Source of the DNA: a bacterium
GTDB taxonomy: Bacteria > Electryoneota > RPQS01
Assembly (NCBI GenBank): GCA_026394155.1
Contig: JAPKYT010000089.1
Coordinates: forward strand, 1 to 50,563
Direction of reading: 5' to 3'
DNA: 50,563 nucleotides
How positions within the stretch are numbered: position 1 is the stretch's first letter; every line of letters begins with the position of its first letter. This document shows positions 26,090 through 35,223 of this stretch, in pieces. Made by a program: the position numbers and the translations under genes. A model generated the notes under the pieces. It saw only the letters and a list, made by a program, of their open reading frames with translations. It was not told the origin of the DNA and did not search any database.

Positions 26090-26144
26090 CTCGGCGGAAG
26101 AAGCGGGGCAGGCGAAGACGCCTGCCGCCGCGTGCTCCCGAGAG

Positions 26145-26192
26145 ATTCTGGACGCCCGCGCGCAAGACCCAAGAGCGCACGGTGTCCAGAAT
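26145..26192. repeat. TTCTGGAC palindrome, second copy
   Basis: Arms ATTCTGGAC (26145-26153) and GTCCAGAAT (26184-26192), with GCGC inner pairing. Same element as 12844-12880 in opposite orientation, with a different central loop. Confidence 0.75.
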
Positions 26193-26232
26193 GACAAATG
26201 GGCGATTTCGGGCTTCATCCTTCATCCTATCT

Positions 26233-27024
26233 TCAGTATCCTCCGATGCTGCCGCCGCCGCCCGACATGCCGCCGCCGAAGCCTCCGAAGCCGCCGCCGC
26301 CTCCCCCGAAACCCCCGCCGAAGCCGCCTCCGATCCACGGCCCGCCGCCGCCCCAGATTCCGCCGCCACGGTTGCGGCGCTTGGACATAGCCCCCCCGAT
26401 CAGCGCAAGGACCAGGAAGGCGACAAACGGAATGAAGTTTGAATTGCGCCCTCTATTTGCACCCCTCGACACTTCCGGCACGTTCACGCCAGCCAGCGAT
26501 TTCAGAGTCACGTTTTCGTTCTTGGCGATGAGCCCGGCCAGCGCCGCCACTCCCGCCAGATAGGCCTCTCCGTATTTGCCCTCCGCGAGCAGCGGGGTCA
26601 TCACGTCGCGCCTCACGCGTCCGGCTACGGCATCGGGAAGGATCGGTTCGAGGCCGTAGCCGATTTCGATGCGGATCTGGCGCTCGGCAATCGCGTTCAC
26701 CATCAGAATGCCGTTGTTGACCCCCTTCTGGCCCGGCATCCACTGTTCGAAGAGCCGGTTGGTGAACCCGTCAATCTCGTCGCCTCCCATATCGGGAAAG
26801 CTGGCCACGCCGATCTGCGCACCCGTCTTCTCGTCCAACTCTCGACAGATGCTGGTGATCTTCTGCGCCAGTCCCTGATCTACCACATGGGCGAAGTCAC
26901 TTACGTAGCCGGGCGGGTCCGGGAAGCGAGTCTCTCTGGCAAGAGTGGCTGCCCCGGTGGCCAAGACGGTCGCCACAAGCAGCGGAACGAGACAGGTAAG
27001 TCTTTTGAGGAGCAAAATTTGCAT
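26233..27024 (-). CDS. TPM-domain (YgcG-like) exported membrane protein
   Basis: 263 residues. Signal peptide (LTCLVPLLVATVLATGAATLA), then the TPM domain (about 35-165: GYVSDFAHVVDQGLAQKI, EKTGAQIGVASFPDMGG, VNNGILMVNAIAERQIRIEIGYGLE), a transmembrane helix (FIPFVAFLVLALIGGAM) and a very Gly-rich tail ending SGGGGSIGGY. TPM domains have been linked to phosphatase activity and photosystem or membrane-protein maintenance. The Gly tail is normal for this family. Divergent from the HAD gene; the gap 27025-27184 must hold both promoters. Confidence 0.85.
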   Translation of the reverse strand: MQILLLKRLTCLVPLLVATVLATGAATLARETRFPDPPGYVSDFAHVVDQGLAQKITSICRELDEKTGAQIGVASFPDMGGDEIDGFTNRLFEQWMPGQKGVNNGILMVNAIAERQIRIEIGYGLEPILPDAVAGRVRRDVMTPLLAEGKYGEAYLAGVAALAGLIAKNENVTLKSLAGVNVPEVSRGANRGRNSNFIPFVAFLVLALIGGAMSKRRNRGGGIWGGGGPWIGGGFGGGFGGGGGGFGGFGGGMSGGGGSIGGY

Positions 27025-27184
27025 TGCAAGTCAATATACGAATGCGTCTGCGCAATGTCAACGCAGCGGGCTGGGGCGCCTGTTTGAAAGACTCACGGCG
27101 AAGTGGCGCAGCGGAGTTGCTTTTCGGGCCAACAGGTAGTAAATTTAAGGTTTGGTTGACCTAACCGGGCGGGCACAGGCGTTT

Positions 27185-27901
27185 ATGATTCGCGGCATTC
27201 TCTTCGATCTCGACAATACCCTGCTCGACTTCATGCACATGAAGCGGGTCGCGATTGATGCGGCGGTGTCGGCCATGGTGGATACCGGCATGCCGGTGCC
27301 GCACGAGGAGGCTTTCCGGGAGATCTATCAACTCTACGAGCAGGTGGGCATCGAGCATCAGGAGATCTTTCAGCTCTTTCTGAAACAGCGCTTCGGCGAA
27401 GTTCAGTACAAATGGCTGGCCGCGGCCATCATCGCCTACCGGCGCGCGCGCGACGGCGTGATGGTCACCTATCCTCACGTGCGCGCCACGCTGGTGGAAC
27501 TTTTGCGGCGCGGACTCAAGTTGGCGGTTATCAGCGATGCGCCGCGATTGAACGCGTGGCTCAGGCTCTGCCAACTCGATTTGCATCACAGCTTCGATCC
27601 GGTGGTGACTTTCGAAGACACCGGCCACCGCAAGCCTTCGCCCATGCCCTTTGAGCGCGCGCTCGAAAGGATGGCCCTGAAGCCCAGCGAAGTCATCATG
27701 GTGGGCGATTGGCCGGAGCGCGACATGGTGGGAGCAAAGCAGCTCGGCATCCGAACAGTCTTCGCCCGCTACGGCGATGTCAAAGGAGTCACCAAGAGCG
27801 GCGCGGATTTCGAAATTGACGACATCGGCCAATTGGTGCAAGTGCTTGACCGCATCGAGTTCGGTCAGCCTTTGGCCGATCAATTTGAACCCATCGTGTA
27901 G
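27185..27901 (+). CDS. HAD-superfamily phosphatase
   Basis: 238 residues from ATG 27185; the frame extends upstream to 27152 without better support. Motif I FDLDNTLLD (Asp8, Asp10), motif II VISDAP near 108, motif III Lys in HRKPSPMPF near 142, motif IV VGDWPERDMVGA near 166. The helical cap between motifs I and II is C1 type. Likely a small-molecule phosphatase; substrate unknown. Confidence 0.85.
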   Translation: MIRGILFDLDNTLLDFMHMKRVAIDAAVSAMVDTGMPVPHEEAFREIYQLYEQVGIEHQEIFQLFLKQRFGEVQYKWLAAAIIAYRRARDGVMVTYPHVRATLVELLRRGLKLAVISDAPRLNAWLRLCQLDLHHSFDPVVTFEDTGHRKPSPMPFERALERMALKPSEVIMVGDWPERDMVGAKQLGIRTVFARYGDVKGVTKSGADFEIDDIGQLVQVLDRIEFGQPLADQFEPIV

Positions 27902-27966
27902 CGCACCTGCGGCGCGCGGCGCCGCGTTTCGAAACCGCATCCGATCCATCCACCAACCTGTGGTTC

Positions 27967-29658
27967 ATGATGTTTTGCCCGCACGCAACCTTAGCACAGC
28001 TTCCCCGGACTCGCCGGGATTCGGCGCCGCTGCGGCTGGTGACCGTACTCGTGCTCGCCTTCATGCTCTCCGTGACCGCTGCCCGGGCCGACAGCACCTT
28101 CGTGGATGCCGGCCGGGTCAGCGGCCACTGGGCGCTCGACGGCAGCCCGTACGTTCTTCGCGGCGTCATCGAAATCCCCGCCCGGGACACTCTGCGGATC
28201 AGCCCCGGAGTTCGGATTCTCTTTGCCGGTCCGGCCCGCGTGGAGGTGTCGGGCGCACTGATCGCCATCGGCACGGACCGGGACAGTATCGTCTTTACCA
28301 CCGACACTATCGTCAATCCCGATGGCTGGTCGGGACTGCGCATTTTCGGCCCGGGGTCCTATGCCCGGCTGGAGTGCTGCGTGCTGGAGCATGCCCGCTC
28401 ATTGGGCGTGAATGACTACGGGTTGGGCGGCGCGGTTTTCTGCGACGGCGCGCTGCTGGTGATGTCCAAGAGCACGATTCGCTGCTGCCGCGCCCTCTCC
28501 GGGTCGGGCATCTTCGCGCGCAACGGCAGCGTGCTCACCGTGTCGGAATCCGTGATTCGAGACAATGGCAACTTCAGCGGCTGCGGCGGGGCGGTTTGTC
28601 TGCGCAGCGGCAGCACGCTCACCATGACCGACAGCGACGTCGCCTTCAACGTTTCCCTCTACGGCGGCGGACTGTGCGTGGACGGCTGCACCGCGATCAT
28701 CGAGAACAGCGCCATTCGGAAGAACACGGCCTCGGTGTGGGGCGGGGGACTCTTTTGCTCGGCCGCCACCGTCACTTTGCGCAATTGCCTCATCTCCGGA
28801 AACGCGTCCGTGGGCGGCGGCGGTCTGGACGGCCGCTGGGAAGTCTGGCTCACCATGGACCGTTGCGTGGTCGAGGGCAACACCGGCGTGCGTCCGGGAT
28901 CCGAAGGGCCGGGCGGCGGCCTGCTCTTGCAGGGCGGCGAGCAGTGGATCAGCAATTGCACGTTCGCCGGCAACTACGCCTCGCAGGGCGGCGCGGTCTA
29001 CGGCGGCAACAGCATGCATCTTGTGAACTCCATCGTGGCCGATCATCCGCTGGGCCGCGGCCTCTATTTCACCTCCGGCGGGGCCGACGTCCGCTATTGC
29101 TGCTTCGCAAGGAATGCGGGCGGAGATTTCGGCGGGCTGAACCTTCCCTATATGCTGGGTCAGGTGATGCGTGTCAATGCCGGCGGCGATTCCTGCGACA
29201 GTTACTTCAACGTCTATCTCGATCCGGCCTTTGAGGATTCCGCCGAGGCGCCTTACTCCCTGACGGCCGCTTCGCCCTGCATTGATGCCGGCAATCCGCT
29301 CTCGCCGCGCGATCCCGACAGCACCATAGCCGACATCGGCGCTTACCCCTTCGATCAGGCCAGCGGCGGCGAAGAAGCTCCGCCCGCCTTGCCTCATCAG
29401 CTCGTGCTTTATCCGGCCTATCCGAATCCTTTCAATCCCCGGACGGCGCTCACCTTCGATCTTTCGCAGGCGGGCCGGGTTTTGCTGAGAGTTTTCGATC
29501 TTCTTGGCCGTGAAGTGGCGGTGCTGGCCGATGGTCATTTGACCGCGGGCCGCCACGTCATCGAGTGGAATGCGGCGGCACAGAGCACAGGCACCTACCT
29601 TGCGGTTCTCGAAAGCGGGCCGTCGCGCTGTGTTCAAAAGCTGCTCCTGCTGAAGTAG
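27967..29658 (+). CDS. Secreted right-handed beta-helix protein with T9SS sorting domain
   Basis: 563 residues. Signal peptide LRLVTVLVLAFMLSVTAARA lies about 30 residues in, so a shorter N-terminus is possible. The body (about 60-420) has parallel beta-helix repeats rich in GG and N/S turns (GGAVFCDGALLVMSKSTI, GGGLCVDGCTAIIENSAI, GGGLFCSAATVTLRNCLI, GGAVYGGNSMHLVNSIV), the polymorphic-outer-membrane/pectate-lyase-like style. C-terminal T9SS domain: YPAYPNPFNPRTALTFDLS ... TGTYLAVLE ... QKLLLLK. No lyase catalytic residues assigned. Followed 18 bp later by a cloverleaf-like repeat. Confidence 0.85.
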   Translation: MMFCPHATLAQLPRTRRDSAPLRLVTVLVLAFMLSVTAARADSTFVDAGRVSGHWALDGSPYVLRGVIEIPARDTLRISPGVRILFAGPARVEVSGALIAIGTDRDSIVFTTDTIVNPDGWSGLRIFGPGSYARLECCVLEHARSLGVNDYGLGGAVFCDGALLVMSKSTIRCCRALSGSGIFARNGSVLTVSESVIRDNGNFSGCGGAVCLRSGSTLTMTDSDVAFNVSLYGGGLCVDGCTAIIENSAIRKNTASVWGGGLFCSAATVTLRNCLISGNASVGGGGLDGRWEVWLTMDRCVVEGNTGVRPGSEGPGGGLLLQGGEQWISNCTFAGNYASQGGAVYGGNSMHLVNSIVADHPLGRGLYFTSGGADVRYCCFARNAGGDFGGLNLPYMLGQVMRVNAGGDSCDSYFNVYLDPAFEDSAEAPYSLTAASPCIDAGNPLSPRDPDSTIADIGAYPFDQASGGEEAPPALPHQLVLYPAYPNPFNPRTALTFDLSQAGRVLLRVFDLLGREVAVLADGHLTAGRHVIEWNAAAQSTGTYLAVLESGPSRCVQKLLLLK

Positions 29659-29675
29659 TCGGGAGGGTCTGGATG

Positions 29676-29791
29676 TGTCATCCTGAAGGCCGCTCTTCGT
29701 GTCTTGCGGCCTGAAGGATCACTCAGAGTATCGGGATTTGACTTTCTGTGATCCTTCACCCCCTTCGAAGACTTGGGGGTTCAGGATGACA
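29676..29791 (+). repeat. 116-bp cloverleaf-like dispersed element, copy B
   Basis: Same inverted ends and three inner stems as copy A (8496-8611), differing in the first loop (CTCTTCGTGTCTT) and a few bases. Lies in the gap between the beta-helix gene and acpS. Confidence 0.9.
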
Positions 29792-29894
29792 ACCCAAAGT
29801 CCACCGCTCTTAGTTCGGAATAGCCTCAAAAGCCGGTTCTCCTTCGCACTCTAACCGGAATCGTCTCATCACCACTCATCCCCCTAAGCCGATT

Positions 29895-30254
29895 TTGCCC
29901 TCTTGCGGCGTGGATTTGATCGAGGTGGATCGCATCCGCAAGAAGCTGGAGGATGCGGCCTTCCTCGAGCGCATTTTCACCAAGCGCGAGCGCGACGAGT
30001 GTCTCCGGCGTGCCAAGCCCGAAGAGTGTCTGGCGGCGCGCTGGGCGGCCAAGGAAGCCGTGGCCAAGGCGCTCGGCGTGGGCATCGGAAAGTATCTGAC
30101 CTTTCAGAATGTGGAAGTGATTTCCGGCAAGGGCAAGGCTCCGCGCATCCATCTGACCGGCCCTTACGCCAAGTATCCCATGCGCATCGCCCTCAGCTTC
30201 ACCCACACCCACATCACCGCCGCCGCCGTGGTGATGATCTACCCGGATGTCTGA
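29895..30254 (+). CDS. acpS: Holo-[acyl-carrier-protein] synthase
   Basis: 119 residues, the normal AcpS length. Mg-binding GVDLIEVDRI at 5-14, FTKRERDECLRR near 29, and AARWAAKEAVAKALG near 46 with the catalytic Glu; C-terminal LSFTHTHITAAAVVM. It transfers 4'-phosphopantetheine from CoA to apo-ACP in fatty-acid synthesis. The start is a TTG at 29895, needed to include the N-terminal strand; no strong ribosome site is visible. In many bacteria acpS is directly followed by the NAD(P)HX repair gene; here a three-gene cassette lies between them. Confidence 0.9.
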   Translation: MPSCGVDLIEVDRIRKKLEDAAFLERIFTKRERDECLRRAKPEECLAARWAAKEAVAKALGVGIGKYLTFQNVEVISGKGKAPRIHLTGPYAKYPMRIALSFTHTHITAAAVVMIYPDV

Positions 30255-30347
30255 TGCCCCCGCGAGGAGAGTCCTTGCCCCTCGCGCAAGATTGAGGGAA
30301 ATTCAGGGGACTACCTCGGCGAAACAACACTCTCACAAGGAGTAATT

Positions 30348-31100
30348 GTGAGCAGTCAGCTTCCTCGAAAACAAGAAAAAATGCTCGCACTAAAAAGTGG
30401 CGGACGCTGCGCTTTTGAAGGCTGCAACAGATATCTTGTCGAACCAGGAACAGATTCGGACGATGCTTCGATAATTGGCCAGGCCGCGCACATTTGCGGT
30501 GAAAAACCCGGAGCCCCAAGATACGATCAAAACATGACTGACAAGGAACGAAACCATGAAAGCAATTTAATCTACATGTGTTGCAACCATCACAAAATCA
30601 TTGATGATCAGTGGAATACTTATACAGTCGAGTACTTGCGGGAACTAAAGAGAAAGCACGAAGAGAGAGTTTACAGCGATCTTCAGACAGACATGATTGA
30701 TGTATCTCAGACTGAGCTTGAAGCAGTGTGTGACGCTATGATCGGAGGATCATTGACACCTGACGATGATTTTGCGCTAATCAGTCCCGAACAAAAAATG
30801 AGCAGGAACGAGTTGAGTGAGAATATCAGGGAGTATGTTGAACTTGGCACGGCCAAGGCTCCAGAAGTAAGCAAGTACATCAGGGAAGAAGATAAGCTCA
30901 ATGCTGGCTATTTAGACAGACTTACATCTGCTTTCAAGGCGGAATACAAGCGGCTTGTTAAGGAGGGTCTTGTCGGTGATGAGCTTTTCATTGGAATGAT
31001 GCACTTCGCTCAAGGCAATGACCGTGACAATCTGCGTGAAGCGGCTGGCTTGGCAGTCCTGATCTACTTCTTTGAGATCTACGACATTTTCGAAAAATGA
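30348..31100 (+). CDS. ABC-3C system effector: HNH-like nuclease with C-terminal ABC-3C domain
   Basis: 250 residues from GTG 30348, with AAGGAG just upstream. The N-terminal 95 residues look like an HNH-type zinc-finger nuclease: GGRCAFEGCNRYL (Cys pair), AAHICGEKPGAPRYD, SNLIYMCCNHHKIIDDQWNTYTVEYLRELKRKHE. After a linker with MIGGSLTPDDDF, the C-terminal half (about 145-250) is a helical domain of the kind fused to effectors in ABC-three-component systems. Gene order effector - small middle component - DUF2326 ATPase matches that system. Presumably the nuclease is unleashed on infection. Coupled to the next gene (ATGA overlap). AT-richer than flanking genes. Confidence 0.8.
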   Translation: MSSQLPRKQEKMLALKSGGRCAFEGCNRYLVEPGTDSDDASIIGQAAHICGEKPGAPRYDQNMTDKERNHESNLIYMCCNHHKIIDDQWNTYTVEYLRELKRKHEERVYSDLQTDMIDVSQTELEAVCDAMIGGSLTPDDDFALISPEQKMSRNELSENIREYVELGTAKAPEVSKYIREEDKLNAGYLDRLTSAFKAEYKRLVKEGLVGDELFIGMMHFAQGNDRDNLREAAGLAVLIYFFEIYDIFEK

Positions 31101-31324
31101 TTTTGCCAAACAAACATCTTTCGGTCAATGAGACCGTGTTAGGCGCAGCTTCCGAATTACTCCCCTTGATGTCTCGGTCCACAACGATGTCTTCTCTGTG
31201 GGAACGCGCCCAAACGCTAGATGCCGTAAACAACCTGGAACGCTTCGTGTTGGCCCTCGATTTCTTGTATGTGTTAGGTGCAATAGAGTGGGATGAAGGG
31301 CTTCTTAGGAGGTCCGACTTGTGA
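31097..31324 (+). CDS. ABC-3C system middle component (MC6-like)
   Basis: 75-residue helical protein (MILPNKHLSVNETVLGAASELLPLM ... NLERFVLALDFLYVLGAIEWDEGLLRR). The opening ILPxKHL and the closing FVLALDFLY-x-GAI match my memory of the middle-component-6 family of ABC-three-component systems, which bridges ATPase and effector. Start overlaps the effector stop and its stop overlaps the ATPase start (31321-31324). Confidence 0.78.
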   Translation: MILPNKHLSVNETVLGAASELLPLMSRSTTMSSLWERAQTLDAVNNLERFVLALDFLYVLGAIEWDEGLLRRSDL

Positions 31325-33069
31325 TACACAGCCTTAGTGCAAACAAACCAAGTTTTCGAACCTTGAGTTTCACTAGAGGGCTCAATGTCATTACTGCAGA
31401 CAAGACCGAGAAATCGAGTGACAGAGACAGCCGCAACGGCTTGGGCAAGTCGCTCCTTATTGATATCATACATTTCTGTCTTGGCGGCAGCATCCGAAGC
31501 TCTTCGCCTCTCAGTAACCCTATTCTTCGCGACTGGGCATTCACCCTAGACTTGTCTCTTGCGGGCAGAAGAATCACAATAACCAGGAATGTGGAAAATC
31601 ACCGATCCGTGATTCTCCGCGGCGCCGCTTCAGACCTTCAACAACTGACGGGAGCCGTCAGTTCGGGAGATCGAACCGAGATCAGAACATCAGAATTGAA
31701 GGAGATTCTGGGTGAATTCATGTTCGACTTGCCTAGAGCAGGATATGACCATGCACACAAGCCGACGTTTAGATCACTCATTTCCTTCTTCTCACGCAGG
31801 GAAGCACAAGCCTATCTGAATCCTTTCAGGACGGTTTCGCAACAGACGGAAATCGACTGCCAAGTCAACAATGCATATTTGTTAGATCTCGCGTGGGAAT
31901 ATGATGCAAGACTTCGCGCGCTCTTGGACAAGGAAAAGAGCTTCCGAAAGCTACTGGACGCACAAAACATCTCCGTCTTTGGCGAAGCCTTCGGTCGTCA
32001 GGGCGAATTGGAGGCCCACAGAATTCGCCTCGAAGAGGAGACAAGAAGCGAGTTCCGAGCTCTCAAAGAATTCAGGGTCCACCCAACCTACAAGAATATC
32101 GAGGAGAACTCAAACACAGTTACGGCACGCATTCATGAGCTGAACAACCTAAATATCGTGGATGGTCGACGACTTAGGTTCTATGAGAATTCGACTGCAA
32201 CCGAACAACTCCCCGACGGTTCGAAGGTGCTGGCGTTGTTTGCTGAGATTGAAAGGACAATGCCAGACTTCATTGCGCGGCGTCTTGAAGACTTGAAGGC
32301 GTTTCACAGGCAACTGATTTCAAACAGAAAGGCTTTTCTTGCAAATGAGATAGAACGCCTTCGCGACCGTATAGAAAGGAGGACAGCAGAGATTCAAGGA
32401 CTAGACGCTGAACGCGCTCTTGCCTTGGAGATTCTGAGCACTCACGGTGCCCTGGAAGAATACACCACTCTGCAGGAGCGACATTCTGCCAAGGTCAGCC
32501 AGCTGCACGAGATTGAGGAGAAAATCAAGACAATTCGAAATGTTCAAGAGTGGCAGAGCCGCATTCGCATAGATAAGGAGCATTTAATAAGAGCAGCGCG
32601 GCAGGACCTCGAAGAGAGACACCATCAGAGAGAAGCGGCCATTAGCCTTTTTAATTCGAACAGCCAGAGGCTTTATGATGCGCCGGGAAACCTCGTTGTT
32701 GACTACAGTGATACCGGGATCCGCTATGATGTTGTTATTGACCGTTCCGGTAGCCAAGGAATTCAGAACATGAAGATATTCTGTTACGATCTTATGTTGG
32801 CCCAACTTTGGTCATCTCGCACAAGGAGCCCGGGTTTTCTGATTCATGACAGCTTCATTTTTGATGGCGTCGATGGACGACAAGTAGCGCGGGCGCTTGA
32901 ACTTGCTGAAGAAGAGAGTTCCAAGAAAGGATTCCAGTATATTTGCACCATGAATACGGACCGCATACCGAGAGACGAATTTCGTGCTGCCTTCGATCTT
33001 GATCGCTACGTAATAATGACACTTCGAGATGTGAGGGAGACCGAGACGCTTCTCGGTATTCGATTCTGA
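31321..33069 (+). CDS. ABC-3C system ATPase (SMC-like, DUF2326)
   Basis: 582 residues from GTG 31321. N-terminal ATPase half with a Walker A variant SRNGLGKSLLIDIIHFCLGG at about 38-57, long coiled-coil arms (about 190-455) and a C-terminal ATPase half of DUF2326 type (QNMKIFCYDLMLAQLW ... PGFLIHDSFIFDGVDGRQVARAL near 506) where the Walker B region reads FLIHDS rather than the usual hydrophobic-DE. This is the DNA- or damage-sensing motor of ABC-three-component systems. Last gene of the cassette; codon use and composition resemble the two partners and differ from acpS and nnr. Confidence 0.85.
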   Translation: MIHSLSANKPSFRTLSFTRGLNVITADKTEKSSDRDSRNGLGKSLLIDIIHFCLGGSIRSSSPLSNPILRDWAFTLDLSLAGRRITITRNVENHRSVILRGAASDLQQLTGAVSSGDRTEIRTSELKEILGEFMFDLPRAGYDHAHKPTFRSLISFFSRREAQAYLNPFRTVSQQTEIDCQVNNAYLLDLAWEYDARLRALLDKEKSFRKLLDAQNISVFGEAFGRQGELEAHRIRLEEETRSEFRALKEFRVHPTYKNIEENSNTVTARIHELNNLNIVDGRRLRFYENSTATEQLPDGSKVLALFAEIERTMPDFIARRLEDLKAFHRQLISNRKAFLANEIERLRDRIERRTAEIQGLDAERALALEILSTHGALEEYTTLQERHSAKVSQLHEIEEKIKTIRNVQEWQSRIRIDKEHLIRAARQDLEERHHQREAAISLFNSNSQRLYDAPGNLVVDYSDTGIRYDVVIDRSGSQGIQNMKIFCYDLMLAQLWSSRTRSPGFLIHDSFIFDGVDGRQVARALELAEEESSKKGFQYICTMNTDRIPRDEFRAAFDLDRYVIMTLRDVRETETLLGIRF

Positions 33070-33145
33070 ACACGTCCTCATGGCGCAGAACAGCCCCGCA
33101 GAAGGCAATGAACAAGCGGGCTGGTTGAGAGAAAGACAGAAGAAT

Positions 33146-34735
33146 ATGATTCCTTTACTGACTTCTTCCCAGATGCGCGCGCTGGATAAGCACGCCATTG
33201 ACGAGATCGGCATTCCCGGCATGGTGCTGATGGAGAATGCCGCCCGCAGCGTCATTGAAGAGATTGAAGACCGCTGCGAGGACGTGGAGTTGCTCACCGT
33301 GGCCGTGCTATGCGGACCGGGCAACAACGGCGGGGACGGTTTCGCTATTGCCCGCCATCTGCATCTGCGCGGGGCGGACGTGGACGTCTTTCTCGTCTGC
33401 GATCCCAAGGAACTCAAGGGCGATGCGCTGACGAATTACAAGCTGCTTGAGCCCATCGGTCTTGATCCAATTCCGTGGAATGAGGGCGAGGAAGCCTCGC
33501 TTGCCGAATACGATCTGGTCATAGACGCGCTTTTCGGAACGGGAACCGTTCACAAGCCGCAAGGCCAATATTTGCGCGCCATCGCCGCCATCAATGACTG
33601 CCCCGCCTTCGTCATCGCGGTGGACGTGCCTTCAGGAGTGGACGCCACCACCGGCGAAGTTCCCGGCGCGGCCGTGTTCGCCGACGTAACCGTAACTTTT
33701 CAGTACGCGAAATCCGGCCTTGTTCTGCCGCCCGGCCGCGATTATGTGGGCGATTTGGTGGTCGCGCCGATTTCCATTCCGGAAAAAGAGGACGTGCTGG
33801 CGGCTGCGCCTTTCGGCATGCCCGAGGATGACGATGTTTTCGGACTGCTTCCCGCAAGGCCGCGCGATGCTCACAAGGGCGATTTCGGAAACCTGCTCGT
33901 CATCGCCGGTTCGCGCGGCATGAGCGGCGCCGCCCGCCTGGTGGGCATGGCCGCCCTGCGGACGGGTGCGGGTTTGGTGAAGGTGGCTGTGCCCGAAAGC
34001 GTGCGCGCCGAAGTCGCGTCATACAGTCCCGAGATCATGACCATCGGTTTTCCCGAGACAGAAGCGGGAACTATTTCGGCCGCCGCGCTTGAAACCTTCA
34101 AGGAGTACCTTGCTTGGGCGGATGTTGTTGCCATTGGGCCGGGGCTGGGGCAAGATGAAGAGACGGCTCAGTTCCTTAAGGATGTGCTGCGCATGTGCCG
34201 CGCGACGCCGACCGTTATTGACGCGGATGCCTTAAATCTGATTGCCGCTCACAAGCTCGTGAAGAATGTGCCCAAAGATGCGATTCTCACTCCGCATCCC
34301 GGCGAATTTGCCCGCCTGGCCGCCGCCCAGTCAGAGAGTGTTCAGAATCGTGCGCGGAGCGCGCGGGATTTTGCCAAAGACCATCATCTCACTCTGCTGC
34401 TCAAGGGCGCGCCGACCATCTGCTTTGACGCGAGCGGTTTCGGCATGATTAATCCCACCGGCAATCCGGGACTGGCCACCGCCGGAACCGGCGATGTGCT
34501 CACCGGAATCGTGGCCGCCTTGCGCGCGCAGGGTCTGAGTTCGCATGCCTCGGCTTGGGTGGGGGCTTACTTGCACGGCCGGGCCGCCGATCTGGCCGTA
34601 GAGGACGTGGGCGAGGCGTCGCTGGTGGCCGGCGACGTCATCGAATACCTCCCCGATGCGTTTGCCTCTCTGGAGGAAGCGGAAGACGACGAGGACGAAG
34701 GCGGCGGCCCGTGCTCGTGTGAGTGCTGCTCGTGA
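33146..34735 (+). CDS. nnr: Bifunctional NAD(P)HX epimerase / ADP-dependent NAD(P)HX dehydratase
   Basis: 529 residues from ATG 33146 (MIPLLTSSQMRALDKHAI, the conserved beginning); an in-frame ATG at 33080 would add 22 unconserved residues. N-terminal YjeF epimerase domain: GPGNNGGDGFAIARHL near 58, DALFGTG, VDVPSGVD. C-terminal ribokinase-like dehydratase: HKGDFGNLLVIAGSRGMSGAA near 246, IGPGLGQDEET, DADALN, LTPHPGEFARL, ATAGTGDVLTGIVAALRAQG near 447. Repairs hydrated NADH/NADPH. The tail is Asp/Glu-rich and ends CSCECCS, a cysteine cluster I do not expect in this family. Confidence 0.92.
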   Translation: MIPLLTSSQMRALDKHAIDEIGIPGMVLMENAARSVIEEIEDRCEDVELLTVAVLCGPGNNGGDGFAIARHLHLRGADVDVFLVCDPKELKGDALTNYKLLEPIGLDPIPWNEGEEASLAEYDLVIDALFGTGTVHKPQGQYLRAIAAINDCPAFVIAVDVPSGVDATTGEVPGAAVFADVTVTFQYAKSGLVLPPGRDYVGDLVVAPISIPEKEDVLAAAPFGMPEDDDVFGLLPARPRDAHKGDFGNLLVIAGSRGMSGAARLVGMAALRTGAGLVKVAVPESVRAEVASYSPEIMTIGFPETEAGTISAAALETFKEYLAWADVVAIGPGLGQDEETAQFLKDVLRMCRATPTVIDADALNLIAAHKLVKNVPKDAILTPHPGEFARLAAAQSESVQNRARSARDFAKDHHLTLLLKGAPTICFDASGFGMINPTGNPGLATAGTGDVLTGIVAALRAQGLSSHASAWVGAYLHGRAADLAVEDVGEASLVAGDVIEYLPDAFASLEEAEDDEDEGGGPCSCECCS

Positions 34736-35142
34736 ATCAAACGGCATCGGGCGGTCTCGGATTCCTCTCCTCGCGTTTTTGGCCGGCCGCCGCCGCGGTG
34801 TGGACCGCATCTGTTCTGGCTCTGGCCCTCAGCCCGCAGGTGGAACCGGGCTGGCTGATGAAAACCTTCGGTGACAAGCTGCTGCACGGCGCGGCCTTCG
34901 CGGCCGGTGCGGTGGTGTGGATTCGGACCATTGGGCTTTCGTCGCGCTTCTCTCTTTGGGGGGCCGTCGCCGCCGGCTCCGCTGCCGCTTTGATGGTGGG
35001 CGCGGCCATCGAGGTTTTGCAGAGCTACGTTCCCGGCCGCAAGGCGGACGTGCGCGATTTGGCCGCGGACGTGGCAGGAATCCTCTTCGGGCTGGCGCTT
35101 CTGTCCTTGCGTCCGCGCCTGAGGCCCCGCATTTCCGCCTGA
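34732..35142 (+). CDS. VanZ-like membrane protein
   Basis: 136 residues with about four hydrophobic segments (VWTASVLALALSP, LLHGAAFAAGAVVWI, AVAAGSAAALMVGAAIEVLQ, ADVAGILFGLALLSL). The pattern DKLLHGAAF ... EVLQSYVPGRKADVRDLAADVAG is the VanZ-family signature. Role outside glycopeptide resistance is unknown. GTG start overlaps the nnr stop (GTGA), so coupled translation is likely. Confidence 0.8.
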   Translation: MNQTASGGLGFLSSRFWPAAAAVWTASVLALALSPQVEPGWLMKTFGDKLLHGAAFAAGAVVWIRTIGLSSRFSLWGAVAAGSAAALMVGAAIEVLQSYVPGRKADVRDLAADVAGILFGLALLSLRPRLRPRISA

Positions 35143-35223
35143 GGCGCTGATTTCGCGGGATTTGTGTACCTATTCGCCGTTCAGTCGTGATCTGGAAAGA
35201 ACCGAAGACTAAGGAGAACTAAC

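Larger units (their letters stand above)
25537..26232. other. Repeat-rich intergenic region
   Basis: About 700 bp with no supported gene. 25560-25760 is AT-richer and includes a short hairpin with a seven-T run (25688-25713). 25750-25830 has two diverged direct copies of GAGGA-N-ATT-GGGAGTT ... CGGGGC. 25881-26100 is a tandem array of hairpin repeats and 26145-26192 a TTCTGGAC palindrome (both listed). I see no convincing promoter or RNA gene. Confidence 0.6.
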
